Shown here: positions 37,882 to 48,487 of the stretch, one piece after another
Position numbering within the stretch: position 1 is the first letter of the stretch
Layout of the letters: every line of letters starts with the position of its first letter
Notes under the pieces: model-generated
The model's database searches: none
Seen by the model: the letters and a program-made list of their open reading frames with translations, nothing else
Told to the model about the DNA's origin: nothing
Translations under genes and position numbers: made by a program
Assembly (NCBI RefSeq): GCF_025822765.1
Contig: NZ_JACKUK010000042.1
Coordinates: 115,769-179,768, forward strand
Direction: 5' to 3'
DNA length: 64,000 bases
Source of the DNA: Mycobacterium barrassiae
GTDB lineage: Bacteria; Actinomycetota; Actinomycetes; Mycobacteriales; Mycobacteriaceae

Positions 37882-39136
37882 ATGTCGGCAAGTCCAGCGG
37901 GCCTGTGTGAGTTCATCGATGCGTCGCCGTCGCCGTTTCACGTCTGCGAGACCGCGTCAGACCGGTTGCGCGCGGTGGGTTTCACGGAGCTCTCGGAGGG
38001 CGAGGCGTGGCCCGGTCAGGGTCGGTTCTTCACCGTGCGCGCGGGCTCGCTGGTCGCCTGGCAGTCCGCCGACCCCGACAGTCCGTTCCGGATCGTCGGT
38101 GCCCACACCGACAGTCCGAACCTGCGCGTCAAACAACACCCGGACCGGTTCGTGTCGGGCTGGCAGGTGGTCGCGCTGCAGCCCTACGGCGGGGCTTGGC
38201 TCAACTCGTGGCTGGACCGCGACCTCGGCATCAGCGGACGGCTGTCCGTCAGGACGGGGAACGCGATCGACCACCGGCTGATCCGCATCGACGACCCGAT
38301 CCTGCGTGTGCCGCAGCTGGCGATCCATCTCGCCGAGGACCGCAAGTCGGTGTCGCTGGACCCGCAGCGCCACGTCAACGCCGTGTGGGGCGTCGGCAGC
38401 GGGACCCGGTCCTTCCTCGGCTACGTGGCCGAGCGGGCCGGGGTGGACGTCGCCGATGTGCTCGGCGCGGACCTGATGACCCACGACCTCGCGCCGTCGC
38501 GGCTCACGGGGGCCGGACAGGAACTGCTCAGTGCGCCGCGGTTGGACAACCAGGCGACCTGCTACGCAGGTCTGGAGGGTTTCCTGGCGGCCGAGCCGGG
38601 TCGCTATACCCCGGTGCTGGCGTTGTTCGATCACGAGGAGGTCGGTTCGCAGTCCGATCACGGTGCGCAGTCCGAACTGTTGCTCACTGTGCTGGAGCGC
38701 ATCACGCTGGCCGCGGGGGGCGGCCGGGAGGAGTTTCTGCGACGGCTTCCCGGATCGATGGTGGCGTCGGGAGATATGGCCCATGCCACGCACCCGAACT
38801 TACCCCGAGCGCCACGAACCGGGCCACCTCATCGAGGTGAACGCCGGCCCGGTGCTGAAGGTGCAGCCGAACCTGCGCTACGCCACCGACGGCCGGACCG
38901 CGGCCGCGTTCGCGCTGGCGTGCGACCAGGCGGGTGTCGCGCTGCAGCGCTACGAGCACCGGGCCGATCTGCCGTGCGGGTCCACCATCGGCCCGATGAC
39001 CTCGGCGCGCACCGGCATTCCGACAGTCGATGTCGGTGCGGCCCAACTGGCCATGCATTCGGCGCGTGAGGTCATGGGTGCCGACGACGTCGCGGCCTAC
39101 TCGGCAGCGTTGGGCGCGTTCCTGGCGCCGGCCTGA
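37882..39136 (+). pseudogene. pepC: M18 aminopeptidase with a single-base frameshift
   Basis: This metal-dependent aminopeptidase of about 417 residues (Rv0800 type) is split over two frames. Frame one runs from ATG 37882 and carries [31 protein letters not shown] and [11 protein letters not shown]. Directly after the codon for that Asn an extra T (TT at 38800-38801) shifts the frame. The protein then continues, without any gap, in the next frame: [28 protein letters not shown], and the metal/active-site segment [16 protein letters not shown], to stop 39136. Unshifted, translation would end at 39069 with unrelated sequence lacking the last metal ligand. It is either a sequencing error or a recent inactivation, since no other damage is visible. 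Confidence 0.85.
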
Positions 39137-39540
39137 TTCACTCCAGGGTCGACTCCTGAATCGACACGGTCGTAACGGATGACGTTCTCCACGACGATGC
39201 CGTCGCGGCTGCGCACCCGGTCGAGACCACGGATCGCAATCGGACCGTCCGGTCCGGTGCCGCGGCCGACGTAGTGCAGGTACACGAGCTGTTCGCCGGG
39301 GGTTTGGCCGTCGACGGTGGCGCTGTCGACGAGCTGCAGCCGCAGGTCGGGTACCTTGGTGATGAGTTCGACGATCTTCGCGGTGTACGCGTCGCGGCCG
39401 CGCACCGGCGTCGGCTCGCCCTGCCAGTAGCCGACGATGTCGTCGGCCAGGATGTCGCCGATACGTGACTCGGCGGGCGCGGCCCAGAAGGCCGCCCACA
39501 TCTCGGCGCTGAACTTGAGTGGGGTTTGGGTTTCGGTCAT
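39097..39540 (-). CDS. SnoaL/NTF2-like protein
   Basis: A 147-residue protein with NTF2-like features: [43 protein letters not shown], then alternating strands ending in [13 protein letters not shown]. Such proteins are isomerases, hydratases or binding domains, and no specific role can be given. It starts at ATG 39540, and its last 40 nt overlap the 3' end of pepC on the opposite strand. Confidence 0.76.
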   Translation of the reverse strand: MTETQTPLKFSAEMWAAFWAAPAESRIGDILADDIVGYWQGEPTPVRGRDAYTAKIVELITKVPDLRLQLVDSATVDGQTPGEQLVYLHYVGRGTGPDGPIAIRGLDRVRSRDGIVVENVIRYDRVDSGVDPGVNQAGARNAPNAAE

Positions 39541-39626
39541 GGCCCAAGCCTGCGGGCGATTGCGGGGCCGCTCAATTACGTGCGACGTAAGCGCATTTGT
39601 CACCGGACCGGCCTAGGGTCAGCGGC

Positions 39627-39974
39627 ATGGCACTCAAGGTGGAGATGATCACGTTCGATTGCGTCGACCCTGACGCCCTCGCCGACTGGTGGGCGCGCGC
39701 CGCGGGTGGCGACGTGAATGCCGTCGCACCAGGCGAATTCGTCATGGTCTCCAGTGAAGGGCGACCCGCGCTGGGCTTCCAGCGGGTACCCGATCCGACG
39801 CCGGGGAAGAACAAGGTCCATCTGGACTTCCACGCCGCCGACAAGGAGGCGGAAGTGGCCCGGCTGGTCGGCCTCGGTGCACGGGAGACCGGGCGGAACA
39901 GTTTCGGAGAGGACTTCGAGTGGGTCGTGATGGCCGACCCCGAGGGCAACGCGTTCTGCGTCGCAGGGGGCTGA
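39627..39974 (+). CDS. Glyoxalase/VOC-fold protein (Rv0801 type)
   Basis: A 115-residue vicinal-oxygen-chelate fold protein: MALKVEMITFDCVDPDALADWWARAAGG, then LGFQRVPDPTPGKNKVHLDFHA, ending MADPEGNAFCVAGG. Metal-site histidine (HLDFHA) and glutamate are partly present. Members are lyases, dioxygenases or resistance proteins; function unknown here. It is a single gene between pepC and the antiporter operon. Confidence 0.82.
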   Translation: MALKVEMITFDCVDPDALADWWARAAGGDVNAVAPGEFVMVSSEGRPALGFQRVPDPTPGKNKVHLDFHAADKEAEVARLVGLGARETGRNSFGEDFEWVVMADPEGNAFCVAGG

Positions 39975-40037
39975 CCTCGACGGCGAGAAACGTGCTTCGG
40001 CCCGAGTGAGGGCTGTTTCGCTGGAAAGATCGCTCGC

Positions 40038-41246
40038 GTGCTGGTCTCGCTGATCGCCGTGTCGGTCGTGGTGGCCGCCTGGGCGCTCGGCGCCAAGCGA
40101 CTGGAGCGGTGGCGGGTGACCGCGCCGATGATTCTGGTGCTCGCGGGCGTGGCCGTCGGCTTCCCCCTCCGCGACGGGCTGGAGTCCTCACTCGATGCCG
40201 AAGTCGCCGAGCACATTGCCGAAATCATTCTCGCGGTGCTGCTGTTCCTCGATGCCACCGATGTCCGGGGCGGCCTCTTCGGCACCGAACGGCGCGGCGC
40301 GGTGCGGCTGCTGTTCGTCGCGATGCCGCTGAGCCTCGTGGCGTCGGTCCTGCTGGGCGAATGGTTGCTGCCGGGCCTGGACTGGGCGGTGCTGCTCGTC
40401 ATCGCCTGTGTCGTGGTGCCCATCGATTTCGCGCCGGCGGCGTCCATCCTGCGCGACGGCCGGGTACCCGAGCGGATCCGCAGCGTCCTGAAGGTCGAGA
40501 GCGGCTACAACGACGGAATCGTCTCGCCGGTGTTCATCTTCGCGCTCGTGCTCGCCGGCGACGACTCGCGCGGTGTGACGCCACTGCAAGCGCTGAGTTC
40601 GGCGCTGCCGCAAGCGATCAAGGCCATCATCGTCGGTCTCGTGGTCGGCGCGGTGCTGGCTGTCGTGGCCAACGCCGCCGAGCGGCGCGATCTGATGACC
40701 GACCAGTCGAAGCGGCTCATCCTGGTCACCGCACCGCTGATGTCGTACGGGCTGAGCGTGGCGGTGTCCGGCAGCGGGTTCGTCTCCGCGTTCGTCTGCG
40801 GTATCGCGCTCAACTATCTGCGGCGCTCGCCGAGCTTCCGCCGCGACCTCGAACTCGTCGACGACGTCGGTGCGCTGCTCACCGCGGCGATGTGGTTCGT
40901 CTTCGGCGGCGTGACCGTCCTGGCGCTGTCGTCCGGCGTCCCGGTCGGCATGCTGGTCTTCTGCCTGATGGCCCTGACACTGGTTCGGATGGTGCCGATC
41001 CTGGTGGCGCTGATCGGTACGGGATTCTCCTGGCGCGACCGGCTGCTGATCGGCTGGCTGGGCCCGCGCGGCACGACCTCGATCGTGTTCGGTCTGTTGG
41101 CGTTCAACGTGCTGGCGGGCGATGCCGCCGACCAAGCGCTTCTGGCCACCGTGGTCGTGGTTCTGGGCAGCGTGGTGCTGCATGGAATCGGCGCGCCCGC
41201 GGCTGCGCACGCCCGCGGCGACTCGCAAACTAGACTGACCGCGTGA
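40038..41246 (+). CDS. Cation:proton antiporter, CPA1/NhaP-like
   Basis: A 402-residue membrane protein of about 12 helices. The ion-site stretch [16 protein letters not shown] near residue 123, followed by [14 protein letters not shown] near residue 152, is the CPA1 pattern. It exchanges Na+ or K+ for protons across the inner membrane. GTG 40038 is the start. Its stop overlaps the purL start by 4 nt, so it leads the purL operon. Confidence 0.87.
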   Translation: MLVSLIAVSVVVAAWALGAKRLERWRVTAPMILVLAGVAVGFPLRDGLESSLDAEVAEHIAEIILAVLLFLDATDVRGGLFGTERRGAVRLLFVAMPLSLVASVLLGEWLLPGLDWAVLLVIACVVVPIDFAPAASILRDGRVPERIRSVLKVESGYNDGIVSPVFIFALVLAGDDSRGVTPLQALSSALPQAIKAIIVGLVVGAVLAVVANAAERRDLMTDQSKRLILVTAPLMSYGLSVAVSGSGFVSAFVCGIALNYLRRSPSFRRDLELVDDVGALLTAAMWFVFGGVTVLALSSGVPVGMLVFCLMALTLVRMVPILVALIGTGFSWRDRLLIGWLGPRGTTSIVFGLLAFNVLAGDAADQALLATVVVVLGSVVLHGIGAPAAAHARGDSQTRLTA

Positions 41247-43561
41247 CGTCGGAGCTAACCCACGGCTTGAATGTTCCTGACACCGTCGAACGAGCCGCTG
41301 CCACTCCGGACCAACCGCAGCCGCACCGCGAACTGGGCCTCAAGGACGACGAGTACCAGCGCATCCGCGAGATCCTCGGCCGCAGGCCCACCGACGCCGA
41401 ACTGGCGATGTATTCGGTGATGTGGAGTGAGCACTGCTCTTACAAGTCCTCGAAGGTGCACCTGCGGTACTTCGGTGAGACCACCACCGAGGCGATGCGC
41501 GCGGGGATGCTCGCCGGTATCGGTGAGAACGCCGGCGTGGTGGACATCGGCGACGGGTGGGCGGCCACCTTCAAGGTCGAGTCCCACAACCACCCGTCCT
41601 ACATCGAGCCCTACCAGGGCGCGGCCACCGGTGTCGGCGGCATCGTGCGCGACATCATGGCCATGGGCGCCCGCCCGGTGGCGGTGATGGACCAGCTGCG
41701 CTTCGGTGCGGCGGACGCACCCGACACCCGCCGCGTCGTCGACGGCGTCGTGCGCGGCATCGGCGGCTACGGCAACTCGCTCGGGCTGCCCAACATCGGC
41801 GGTGAGACGGTGTTCGACGCCTCCTATGCCGGCAATCCGTTGGTCAACGCACTCTGCGTCGGGGTGCTGCGCAGAGAGGATCTGCACCTGGCGTTCGCGT
41901 CGGGCACCGGCAACAAGATCATCCTGTTCGGGGCGCGTACCGGGCTCGACGGCATCGGCGGCGTGTCGGTGCTGGCGTCGGACACCTTCGGGGGCGACGA
42001 GAGCGGGGCCCCGGGGCGCAAGAAGCTGCCTTCGGTGCAGGTCGGTGACCCGTTCATGGAGAAGGTGCTCATCGAGTGCTGCCTCGAGCTGTACGCCAAG
42101 AAGCTGGTCGTCGGCATCCAGGACCTCGGCGGTGCCGGATTGTCCTGCGCCACATCCGAACTCGCATCGGCGGGCGACGGCGGTATGCGGATCGAGCTGG
42201 ATGCCGTGCCGCTGCGTGCGGAGAACATGACGCCGGCGGAGATCCTGTCGAGCGAATCGCAGGAACGCATGTGCGCCGTCGTCACACCGGAGAACGTCGA
42301 AGCGTTCATGGAGGTGTGCCGCAAGTGGGACGTGCTGGCCACCGTCATCGGTGAGGTCACCGACGGCGACCGACTCGAAATCACCTGGCACGGCGAAACG
42401 GTCGTCGACGTACCGCCGCGCACCGTCGCGCACGAGGGCCCCGTTTACGAGCGCCCCGTGGAGCGGCCAGACACCCAGGACGCGCTGAACGCCGACACCT
42501 CCGCGAAGCTACCGCGGCCCTCGACCGGCGACGAACTGCGCGCGACTTTGTTTGCGATGCTTGGCAGTCCGCATCTGTGCAGCCGCGCGTTCATCACCGA
42601 GCAGTACGACCGCTACGTCCGCGGCAACACGGTCCTGGCCGAGCATGCCGACGGCGGCGTGCTGCGCGTGGACGAGGAAACCGGGCGGGGCATCGCGATC
42701 TCGACCGATGCGTCCGGCCGCTACACCGCACTCGACCCGTATGCGGGTGCGCAGCTGGCACTGGCCGAGGCGTACCGAAACGTCGCCGTCACCGGCGCCA
42801 CCCCGGTCGCGGTCACCAACTGCCTCAACTTCGGCTCGCCGGAGGACCCCGGTGTGATGTGGCAGTTCAGCCAGGCGGTGCGCGGGCTCGCCGATGGTTG
42901 TGCCGCACTTGGCATTCCGGTCACCGGCGGCAACGTCAGCTTCTATAACCAGACCGGGACCACGCCGATTCTCCCGACGCCGGTCGTCGGTGTGCTGGGT
43001 GTCATCGACGACGTGCGACGCCGCATCCCGACCGGACTGGGCACCGAAGCGGGGGAGACGCTGATCCTGCTCGGGGACACGTATGACGAGTTCGACGGTT
43101 CGATCTGGGCGCAGGTCACCGCAGACCACCTGGGCGGACTCCCGCCGAAGGTCGATCTGGAACGGGAGAAGCTGCTCGCCGAGGTGTTGACGGCCGCATC
43201 GCGGGACGGGTTGGTTTCGGCCGCACACGATCTGTCCGAGGGCGGGCTCATCCAGGCGGTCGTCGAGGCCGCGTTGGCCGGCGAAACCGGTTGCCGCATC
43301 GTCATTCCCGAGAACGCCGATCCCTTTGTCACGTTGTTCTCGGAGTCGACGGGCCGCGTTCTGGTCGCGGTGCCGCGGACGGAGGAGAGCCGGTTCGTGG
43401 CGATGTGTGAGGCGCGCGGTCTGCCCGCGACCCGCATCGGTGTGGTCGATCCCGGGCCGGAGGCGGGGCAGGCGGCCGTCGAGGTGCAGGGTCTGTTCAC
43501 CGCCAGTCTGGAGGACCTGCGAAGCACGTCGGAGGGCGTGCTTCCCGGGTTGTTCGGGTGA
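41243..43561 (+). CDS. purL: FGAM synthase large subunit PurL
   Basis: A 772-residue small-type PurL, the ATP-dependent amidotransferase catalysing FGAR to FGAM with PurQ and PurS. The N-terminal [44 protein letters not shown], and the second half's [14 protein letters not shown] and [16 protein letters not shown] are all present. Length is normal. The GTG start overlaps the antiporter stop, and the hydrolase gene follows with another 4-nt overlap. Confidence 0.97.
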   Translation: MTSELTHGLNVPDTVERAAATPDQPQPHRELGLKDDEYQRIREILGRRPTDAELAMYSVMWSEHCSYKSSKVHLRYFGETTTEAMRAGMLAGIGENAGVVDIGDGWAATFKVESHNHPSYIEPYQGAATGVGGIVRDIMAMGARPVAVMDQLRFGAADAPDTRRVVDGVVRGIGGYGNSLGLPNIGGETVFDASYAGNPLVNALCVGVLRREDLHLAFASGTGNKIILFGARTGLDGIGGVSVLASDTFGGDESGAPGRKKLPSVQVGDPFMEKVLIECCLELYAKKLVVGIQDLGGAGLSCATSELASAGDGGMRIELDAVPLRAENMTPAEILSSESQERMCAVVTPENVEAFMEVCRKWDVLATVIGEVTDGDRLEITWHGETVVDVPPRTVAHEGPVYERPVERPDTQDALNADTSAKLPRPSTGDELRATLFAMLGSPHLCSRAFITEQYDRYVRGNTVLAEHADGGVLRVDEETGRGIAISTDASGRYTALDPYAGAQLALAEAYRNVAVTGATPVAVTNCLNFGSPEDPGVMWQFSQAVRGLADGCAALGIPVTGGNVSFYNQTGTTPILPTPVVGVLGVIDDVRRRIPTGLGTEAGETLILLGDTYDEFDGSIWAQVTADHLGGLPPKVDLEREKLLAEVLTAASRDGLVSAAHDLSEGGLIQAVVEAALAGETGCRIVIPENADPFVTLFSESTGRVLVAVPRTEESRFVAMCEARGLPATRIGVVDPGPEAGQAAVEVQGLFTASLEDLRSTSEGVLPGLFG

Positions 43562-45282
43562 GTGCGCAGACTCGCAAACGACACCCGCTTTATGTCTGGG
43601 CATGGAGCCTGGTCCGCCTCGATTTCGTCGGCGTCGCGTTCGGCGCGCTGTTCTTCTGCCTGTCGCTGACGCCGTCCCTGTTGCCGAGGGACTGGCTGTT
43701 CCAGGGGCTCATCGGCGGGCTGAACGCCGCGATCGGCTACGGCATCGGCGTGTTCTCCTGGCGGATGTTCCGCCGCTTCGTGATTGGCCGACGTCGCTGG
43801 TGGCCGCCGTCGAAGCGGGTGCAGTACGCGATGAAGACCGTGACGGTGGTGCTGGCGGTCGGGGCATGTGTGCTGATGCTGATCCCCGCCGCCGGATGGC
43901 AGCGCCAGGTGTCGGCGGTGGTGGGTATCGAAGGACCGACCACCCTCGGATACCTGCGGACGCTGATCATCGCGGCACTCGTCGGCGCGGCGTGCGTGGG
44001 CACCACCCGGGTGCTGATCGACCTGATCAAGCTGATGGCCCGGTACTTGATCCGACGCTGGCGGCTGAACGACGAGGTGGCCCTGTTCATCGGCACGGCG
44101 ATCGTCGTGGTGCTGGCCATCACGCTGATCAACGGCGTCCTGGTGCGTGGCTTCCTCGCCGGCGCGAACCGAGTGTTCCAGCCGCAGAACTTCACCACGC
44201 GGCCCGGCATCGTTCAGCCGCTCGCGCCCGAAAGATCGGGCAGCCCAATGTCTTTCGCACCATGGGACACCCTGGGATATCAAGGCCGCAATTTCGTCGC
44301 GACCGGCCCGGACGCCGAGGAGCTGACGCGCATCAACGGCAGGCCCGCCAAGGAGCCCATCCGCGCGTACGTCGGACTGCAGACCGCGGACACCGACGAA
44401 CAGCGGATGGCGGTGCTGCTCAGCGAACTCGAGCGCACCGGGGCCTTCGACCGCAAGCTGCTGGTGATCATCCCGACCACCGGCACCGGGTGGATCAACC
44501 CGGTGGCGGCGCGGTCGCTGGAGATGATGTACAACGGCGACACCGCGCTGGTCGGCTCGCAGTATTCGTATCTGCCGAGTTGGATCTCGTTCCTGGGTGA
44601 TCAGGAGAAGTCGATGCAGTCCGGCCGGATGATGATCGACGCGATCCACGAACGGTGGGCGAAGCTGCCTCCGGACAAGCGGCCGAAGCTGGTGCTCTAC
44701 GGCGAGAGTCTCGGGTCGATGGCCGGCCAGGGGGCGTTCGCGTGGCTGCCCGACATCTCCGAGATGGGCTTCTCGTCGGTGCTGTGGGTGGGCCCGCCGA
44801 ACGCGAGTCCGTTGTGGCGGGCCATCACGGCGCGCCGCGACCCCGGCACCCCGGAGGTCAGGCCGCGCTACGACAACGGCCGGACCGTGCGCTTCTCCGA
44901 GGCGACCGACGCGGATGAGATCGAGGCCGCGGCGGCACCACCGTGGGAGGGCACCCGCGTGATGTTCCTGCAGCATCCTTCCGATCCGGTGGTGTGGTGG
45001 TCGCCGGACCTGCTGTTCACCAGACCCGACTGGCTGAAGGAACCGCCCGGACGCGACCGCACCGCGACGATGCGGTGGTATCCGATCATCACGTTCTGGC
45101 AGGTCGCCGTCGACATGACCAACGCCAGCTCCGTACCGGCTGGGCACGGCCACAACTACGGCGACTACATTCTCGACGGCTGGGTCGCCGTCGCACCGCC
45201 CGACGGCTGGACGCGCGAGGACACCGAGCGGATCCGCATTGCGATGCAGAAGACGGAATCCGAAGACGGTCCCGAATACTAG
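43558..45282 (+). CDS. Membrane-anchored alpha/beta-hydrolase (PF10081-like)
   Basis: A 574-residue protein. The first 200 residues contain four to five membrane helices (for example [19 protein letters not shown] and [22 protein letters not shown]). The C-terminal domain is an alpha/beta hydrolase with nucleophile serine in [13 protein letters not shown] near residue 386 and a C-terminal His in GHGHNYG. The catalytic domain probably faces the membrane or outside; the substrate may be a lipid or lysophospholipid (inference). It is coupled to purL by a GTGA overlap. Confidence 0.85.
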   Translation: MSAQTRKRHPLYVWAWSLVRLDFVGVAFGALFFCLSLTPSLLPRDWLFQGLIGGLNAAIGYGIGVFSWRMFRRFVIGRRRWWPPSKRVQYAMKTVTVVLAVGACVLMLIPAAGWQRQVSAVVGIEGPTTLGYLRTLIIAALVGAACVGTTRVLIDLIKLMARYLIRRWRLNDEVALFIGTAIVVVLAITLINGVLVRGFLAGANRVFQPQNFTTRPGIVQPLAPERSGSPMSFAPWDTLGYQGRNFVATGPDAEELTRINGRPAKEPIRAYVGLQTADTDEQRMAVLLSELERTGAFDRKLLVIIPTTGTGWINPVAARSLEMMYNGDTALVGSQYSYLPSWISFLGDQEKSMQSGRMMIDAIHERWAKLPPDKRPKLVLYGESLGSMAGQGAFAWLPDISEMGFSSVLWVGPPNASPLWRAITARRDPGTPEVRPRYDNGRTVRFSEATDADEIEAAAAPPWEGTRVMFLQHPSDPVVWWSPDLLFTRPDWLKEPPGRDRTATMRWYPIITFWQVAVDMTNASSVPAGHGHNYGDYILDGWVAVAPPDGWTREDTERIRIAMQKTESEDGPEY

Positions 45283-45911
45283 TGAACGCCAGGAGGATTC
45301 GGGCTCTCGGTCTGGCAGCGGCGCTCGTCGCGTGGAGTCTGGTCGTGCCCCGGTTGCCGTCGCGGTGGCACCCGGTCCCGCACGCCGTCGTCGGCACCGC
45401 GCTGGCCGCGCTCACCCGTGGTCCCCTCGGAATTCGGCACCCGGCAGCAGGCGCCCGAATCGGGCTTGTCGCTGCCATCCCTATCGTGCTGGTCGTCGCA
45501 CTCAGCGCGGCGTTGCCGCGGGTGCGTACGGAGATGGCCGGCCGCGAGTTGCCCGATGGTGCGCTGCAGTGGCTGCTGCTCGGCATCCCGCTCGGAACCG
45601 TCTGGTCGGAGGAGGCGGCCTTCCGCGGTGCGCTGGGCACCGTCGCCGCCGACGCGTTCGGGCCGACGGGTGGCCGGTTGGTGCAGGCGGCGGCGTTCGG
45701 GTTGTCGCACATCGCCGATGCGCGCAGCACCGGCGAGCCCGTCGTGCCGACGGTGCTCGTCACCGGGCTCGCAGGGTGGGCGTTCGGCTGGCTCTACGAC
45801 CGTTCGGGAGGTCTGATCGCCCCGATGCTGGCGCATCTGGCCGTCAATGAGTCGGGCGCAGTCGCGGCACTTGCCGTGCAACGCATAAGGTCTGCCCATG
45901 GTCAGCGCTGA
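45282..45911 (+). CDS. CAAX-type membrane protease (CPBP family, Rv0804 type)
   Basis: A 209-residue polytopic protein with the Rce1/CPBP motifs in order: EEAAFRG near residue 110, AFGLSHIAD near residue 143 and [10 protein letters not shown] near residue 187. These supply the glutamates and histidines of the intramembrane metalloprotease site. The substrate is unknown. GTG 45282 overlaps the preceding TAG by one base. Confidence 0.83.
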   Translation: MNARRIRALGLAAALVAWSLVVPRLPSRWHPVPHAVVGTALAALTRGPLGIRHPAAGARIGLVAAIPIVLVVALSAALPRVRTEMAGRELPDGALQWLLLGIPLGTVWSEEAAFRGALGTVAADAFGPTGGRLVQAAAFGLSHIADARSTGEPVVPTVLVTGLAGWAFGWLYDRSGGLIAPMLAHLAVNESGAVAALAVQRIRSAHGQR

Positions 45912-46689
45912 CAGAGCCACGTCCCGAACCTTCGTCGTCACCGGTGCGTCGTCAGGCATCGGCCTGGCCACCGCACGGCGGTTGCTGGCCGAGGGCGGTG
46001 AGGTGGTCGGCACGGACCTGGCCGCCCCCGCAGAGGATCTCGGCGCGCGGTTCCGATTCGTCGCGGCCGATGTCGCCGACGAAGACGCGGTCGCCGCTGT
46101 TTTCGCCGCGGCGCCGGGTCGCGTCGACGGCGTAGTGCACTCGGCAGGCGTCGCCGGTGGTGGGCCGGTTCACCTGCTCCCCAAGGAGGAGTGGGAGCGG
46201 GTCATCTCGATCAACCTCACCGGCACGTTCGTCGTCGCGAAGGCGGCGCTGGCCAGGATGATCGAACAGCCGCGGATCGACGGAGAGCGCGGCTCGATCG
46301 TGACCCTCGCCAGCGTCGAAGGCCTCGAAGGCACGGCGGGCGGCAGCGCGTACAACGCGTCGAAGGGCGGCGTCGTGCTACTCACCAAGAACATCGCGCT
46401 GGACTACGGTCCGAGCGGTATCCGCGCCAACGCCATCTGCCCCGGTTTCATCGACACCCCGATGCTGGAGAGCGTCATGGGGTTCGAGGGAATGGCGGAA
46501 CCGTTGCAGTCGATCACTGAAGAGCATGCGCTGCACCGCAGAGGCCGGCCCGATGAGATCGCTGCGATGGCAGCGTTTTTGGTATCGCCGGATGCGTCGT
46601 TCGTCACCGGGCAGGCGATCGCGGTCGACGGCGGTTACACCGCGGGCCGCGATCACGGCGTCGTCAAGATGTTCGGTTTCCCCGACTGA
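45898..46689 (+). CDS. Short-chain dehydrogenase/reductase
   Basis: A 263-residue SDR with [10 protein letters not shown] near residue 15, HSAGVAGG near residue 82, the catalytic AYNASKGG near residue 149, and a normal VDGGYTAG tail. Asp near residue 42 after beta-2 suggests NAD preference (inference). It overlaps the protease gene by 14 nt at its start and the convergent permease-like gene by 26 nt at its end. Confidence 0.87.
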   Translation: MVSADRATSRTFVVTGASSGIGLATARRLLAEGGEVVGTDLAAPAEDLGARFRFVAADVADEDAVAAVFAAAPGRVDGVVHSAGVAGGGPVHLLPKEEWERVISINLTGTFVVAKAALARMIEQPRIDGERGSIVTLASVEGLEGTAGGSAYNASKGGVVLLTKNIALDYGPSGIRANAICPGFIDTPMLESVMGFEGMAEPLQSITEEHALHRRGRPDEIAAMAAFLVSPDASFVTGQAIAVDGGYTAGRDHGVVKMFGFPD

Positions 46690-47995
46690 GACGCTCGGAC
46701 TTCGATTGGGGCCTGGCCTTCGCGGCGGGCGGTGTCGTTCCCGGTGTCTTCCCGGATTGAATGGCCCACGCCGACGCGGCCGCGACGACGACGATGGCGA
46801 CCAGGACGGGCCACCAACCCCGGCTGGCCCCCGTCAGGACGGCGGCCACCGCCAATACGATCGTCGTCAGTACCAGCCACGCCCACGCGGTGGTGCTGGA
46901 GTCGTCCAGACGTGAATTCGCATGAGCTGCAGCGACATAGAGGACCAGCAGTAGCAGGCCCGCGACTGCCCACAGGTCGACCTCCGCGTCGCCGAATCCG
47001 ATCGCCAGTGTGCACGCCAACACGCCGGTGACCACCGCCGTCGTCACCAGCGGCACGGGAGTGCCTCCGGTGGCGGGGCGGATGACACGCGCGGCACCCC
47101 ACATCAACACGAGTATTGCGGCCACCGTCAGCGCGACCGTCGCAATCAACAACGGCAACGTTATCGACTGGCCGAACATGTCCGCGGCGATGATGACGAG
47201 ATCGGTTGCCTCGTACCGGAAATCACCCGCGGTGGCCATATTGGAGGCCACCCAAGCCGTCGTTGCGCAGACCGCGACGAGCGCGATCGCCAGTCCTAAG
47301 GGACGGCGCACCGACGTCAGCCGGTGATTGGCCGTCGTCGGGATCTCGAACCCGGCGAACACGATGGCGAGCGCGACCAGGGTGGCGGCAGGGCCCCACC
47401 CGCTCAACCCAGAGGACGCCTCGACGTCCATGGTCGGTGCCGCGAGCGCAGCCCCCGACGCGGTCTTGGCGACCACGGCCAGTGCGACATAGAAGTACGA
47501 CAGCAGGGCGATTGCCGCCAGCACCGTCGCCACCAGTGCGAGAAGCCTGGTCGGCAGCGTCGCCACCACCGCGGCGGCCAATCCGACGACGAGGATGCAC
47601 AGGACCGGCACGGACCAGTCAGGGATTGTCGCGGCCGGATCGGCGGACCAGTTCAGCGCCAGCCTCACGATGTCGGTCGTGCTGTACGCCGTGATCAGCG
47701 CATAGGCGCTGAACTGAACGATTTGGACGGCGCGCGCGGGCACCGCCCCCGGTGCCGACGAGATGAGGTCCGCCGTCGTCCGCGCGCCTGGTGCGTTCCC
47801 ACGCAACCGGTGCAGCGTCCAGATCACTCCGACCGACAGCAGCCCGAACACCAACGCTCCGGCTCCGTTCAACACGTGGCCGACCAGGACCGCTAGCGAT
47901 AGTCCCGTCACTTGCCACGTAGCCAGTGTGCTTTCAGTGACTGTGCTTTTACCTGTGCCTGTGCCGACCTGACCGCCGGCCGTATTCCTGGGCAT
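46664..47995 (-). CDS. APC-like membrane transporter, unknown substrate
   Basis: A 443-residue protein with 11 to 12 hydrophobic helices and a lysine/arginine-rich C-terminal tail. It resembles APC-superfamily amino acid or amine transporters in layout (for example [21 protein letters not shown] near residue 207, the place of the helix-6 GFE motif), but the usual N-terminal GxG motif is weak. Start ATG 47995. It converges on the SDR with a 26-nt overlap. Specificity cannot be read. Confidence 0.7.
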   Translation of the reverse strand: MPRNTAGGQVGTGTGKSTVTESTLATWQVTGLSLAVLVGHVLNGAGALVFGLLSVGVIWTLHRLRGNAPGARTTADLISSAPGAVPARAVQIVQFSAYALITAYSTTDIVRLALNWSADPAATIPDWSVPVLCILVVGLAAAVVATLPTRLLALVATVLAAIALLSYFYVALAVVAKTASGAALAAPTMDVEASSGLSGWGPAATLVALAIVFAGFEIPTTANHRLTSVRRPLGLAIALVAVCATTAWVASNMATAGDFRYEATDLVIIAADMFGQSITLPLLIATVALTVAAILVLMWGAARVIRPATGGTPVPLVTTAVVTGVLACTLAIGFGDAEVDLWAVAGLLLLVLYVAAAHANSRLDDSSTTAWAWLVLTTIVLAVAAVLTGASRGWWPVLVAIVVVAAASAWAIQSGKTPGTTPPAAKARPQSKSERLSRGNRTS

Positions 47996-48024
47996 CTAAC
48001 CCAGTGTGCCCCAATTCGAAGTGA

Positions 48025-48447
48025 CTACACGTCACGAATATCGGGCACCAGCTCATGGGGTGCGATGTCCGGATCGTCGATGCCGAAACTGATGATGCGC
48101 CGCGGAGTGATGCGGATGATCGCGGTGTCCATCGCATCGCCCGACGGCCCCTGCGATGGTGCGCTCTCGGCCTGCTCTGCGGTGCCGCGGATCTCGAGGC
48201 AGCGCACCCGCCAGGGATCGCGAGATGCGATGTCGTCCACCACGAATGCGACGCGAGGGTGGTGCGCGATGTTGCGGAACTTCTGGCTCTTCGACATCCG
48301 ATAGCCCGCAATGTCGATGGTGCCCAGCTGCTCGTTGTAGGTGAATCCCACGGGACTGTTCTGCGGCGTGCCGTCGCGCTGAACGGTGGCCAGGCGCCCG
48401 AGATCGGCCTTACGCAGATATTCGATTTCGTGCGGTTTGAAGGTCAT
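48025..48447 (-). CDS. PPOX-class F420-dependent enzyme (MSMEG_5819-like)
   Basis: A 140-residue split-barrel flavin/deazaflavin protein. The segment LATVQRDGTPQNSPVGF near residue 19 and the later AHHPRVAFVVDD are the family pattern, and the whole matches the MSMEG_5819/OxyR group of F420-dependent PPOX proteins. It would use reduced F420 for a small-molecule reduction that is not known. ATG 48447 was selected; a longer frame begins at 48471. Confidence 0.83.
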   Translation of the reverse strand: MTFKPHEIEYLRKADLGRLATVQRDGTPQNSPVGFTYNEQLGTIDIAGYRMSKSQKFRNIAHHPRVAFVVDDIASRDPWRVRCLEIRGTAEQAESAPSQGPSGDAMDTAIIRITPRRIISFGIDDPDIAPHELVPDIRDV

Positions 48448-48487
48448 ACCGCCAACGTAGAACCTCAACAATTGTTGATGTCAACGC

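Noticed and set aside
38800-38801. Programmed frameshift in pepC
   Set aside because: There is no slippery heptamer or downstream pseudoknot, and the family does not use frameshifting.
38531-39136. Separate 201-codon gene after pepC
   Set aside because: Its C-terminal 110 residues are the continuation of pepC; the first part is a shadow frame. It is one frameshifted gene.
39975-40037. Imperfect repeat around CGAGAAAC and GTTTCG
   Set aside because: The arms match at too few bases to be called a hairpin or operator.
42943-45153. 736-codon frame on the minus strand
   Set aside because: It covers purL and the hydrolase, both with full family motifs on the plus strand. The minus frame is repetitive in Arg, Pro and His.
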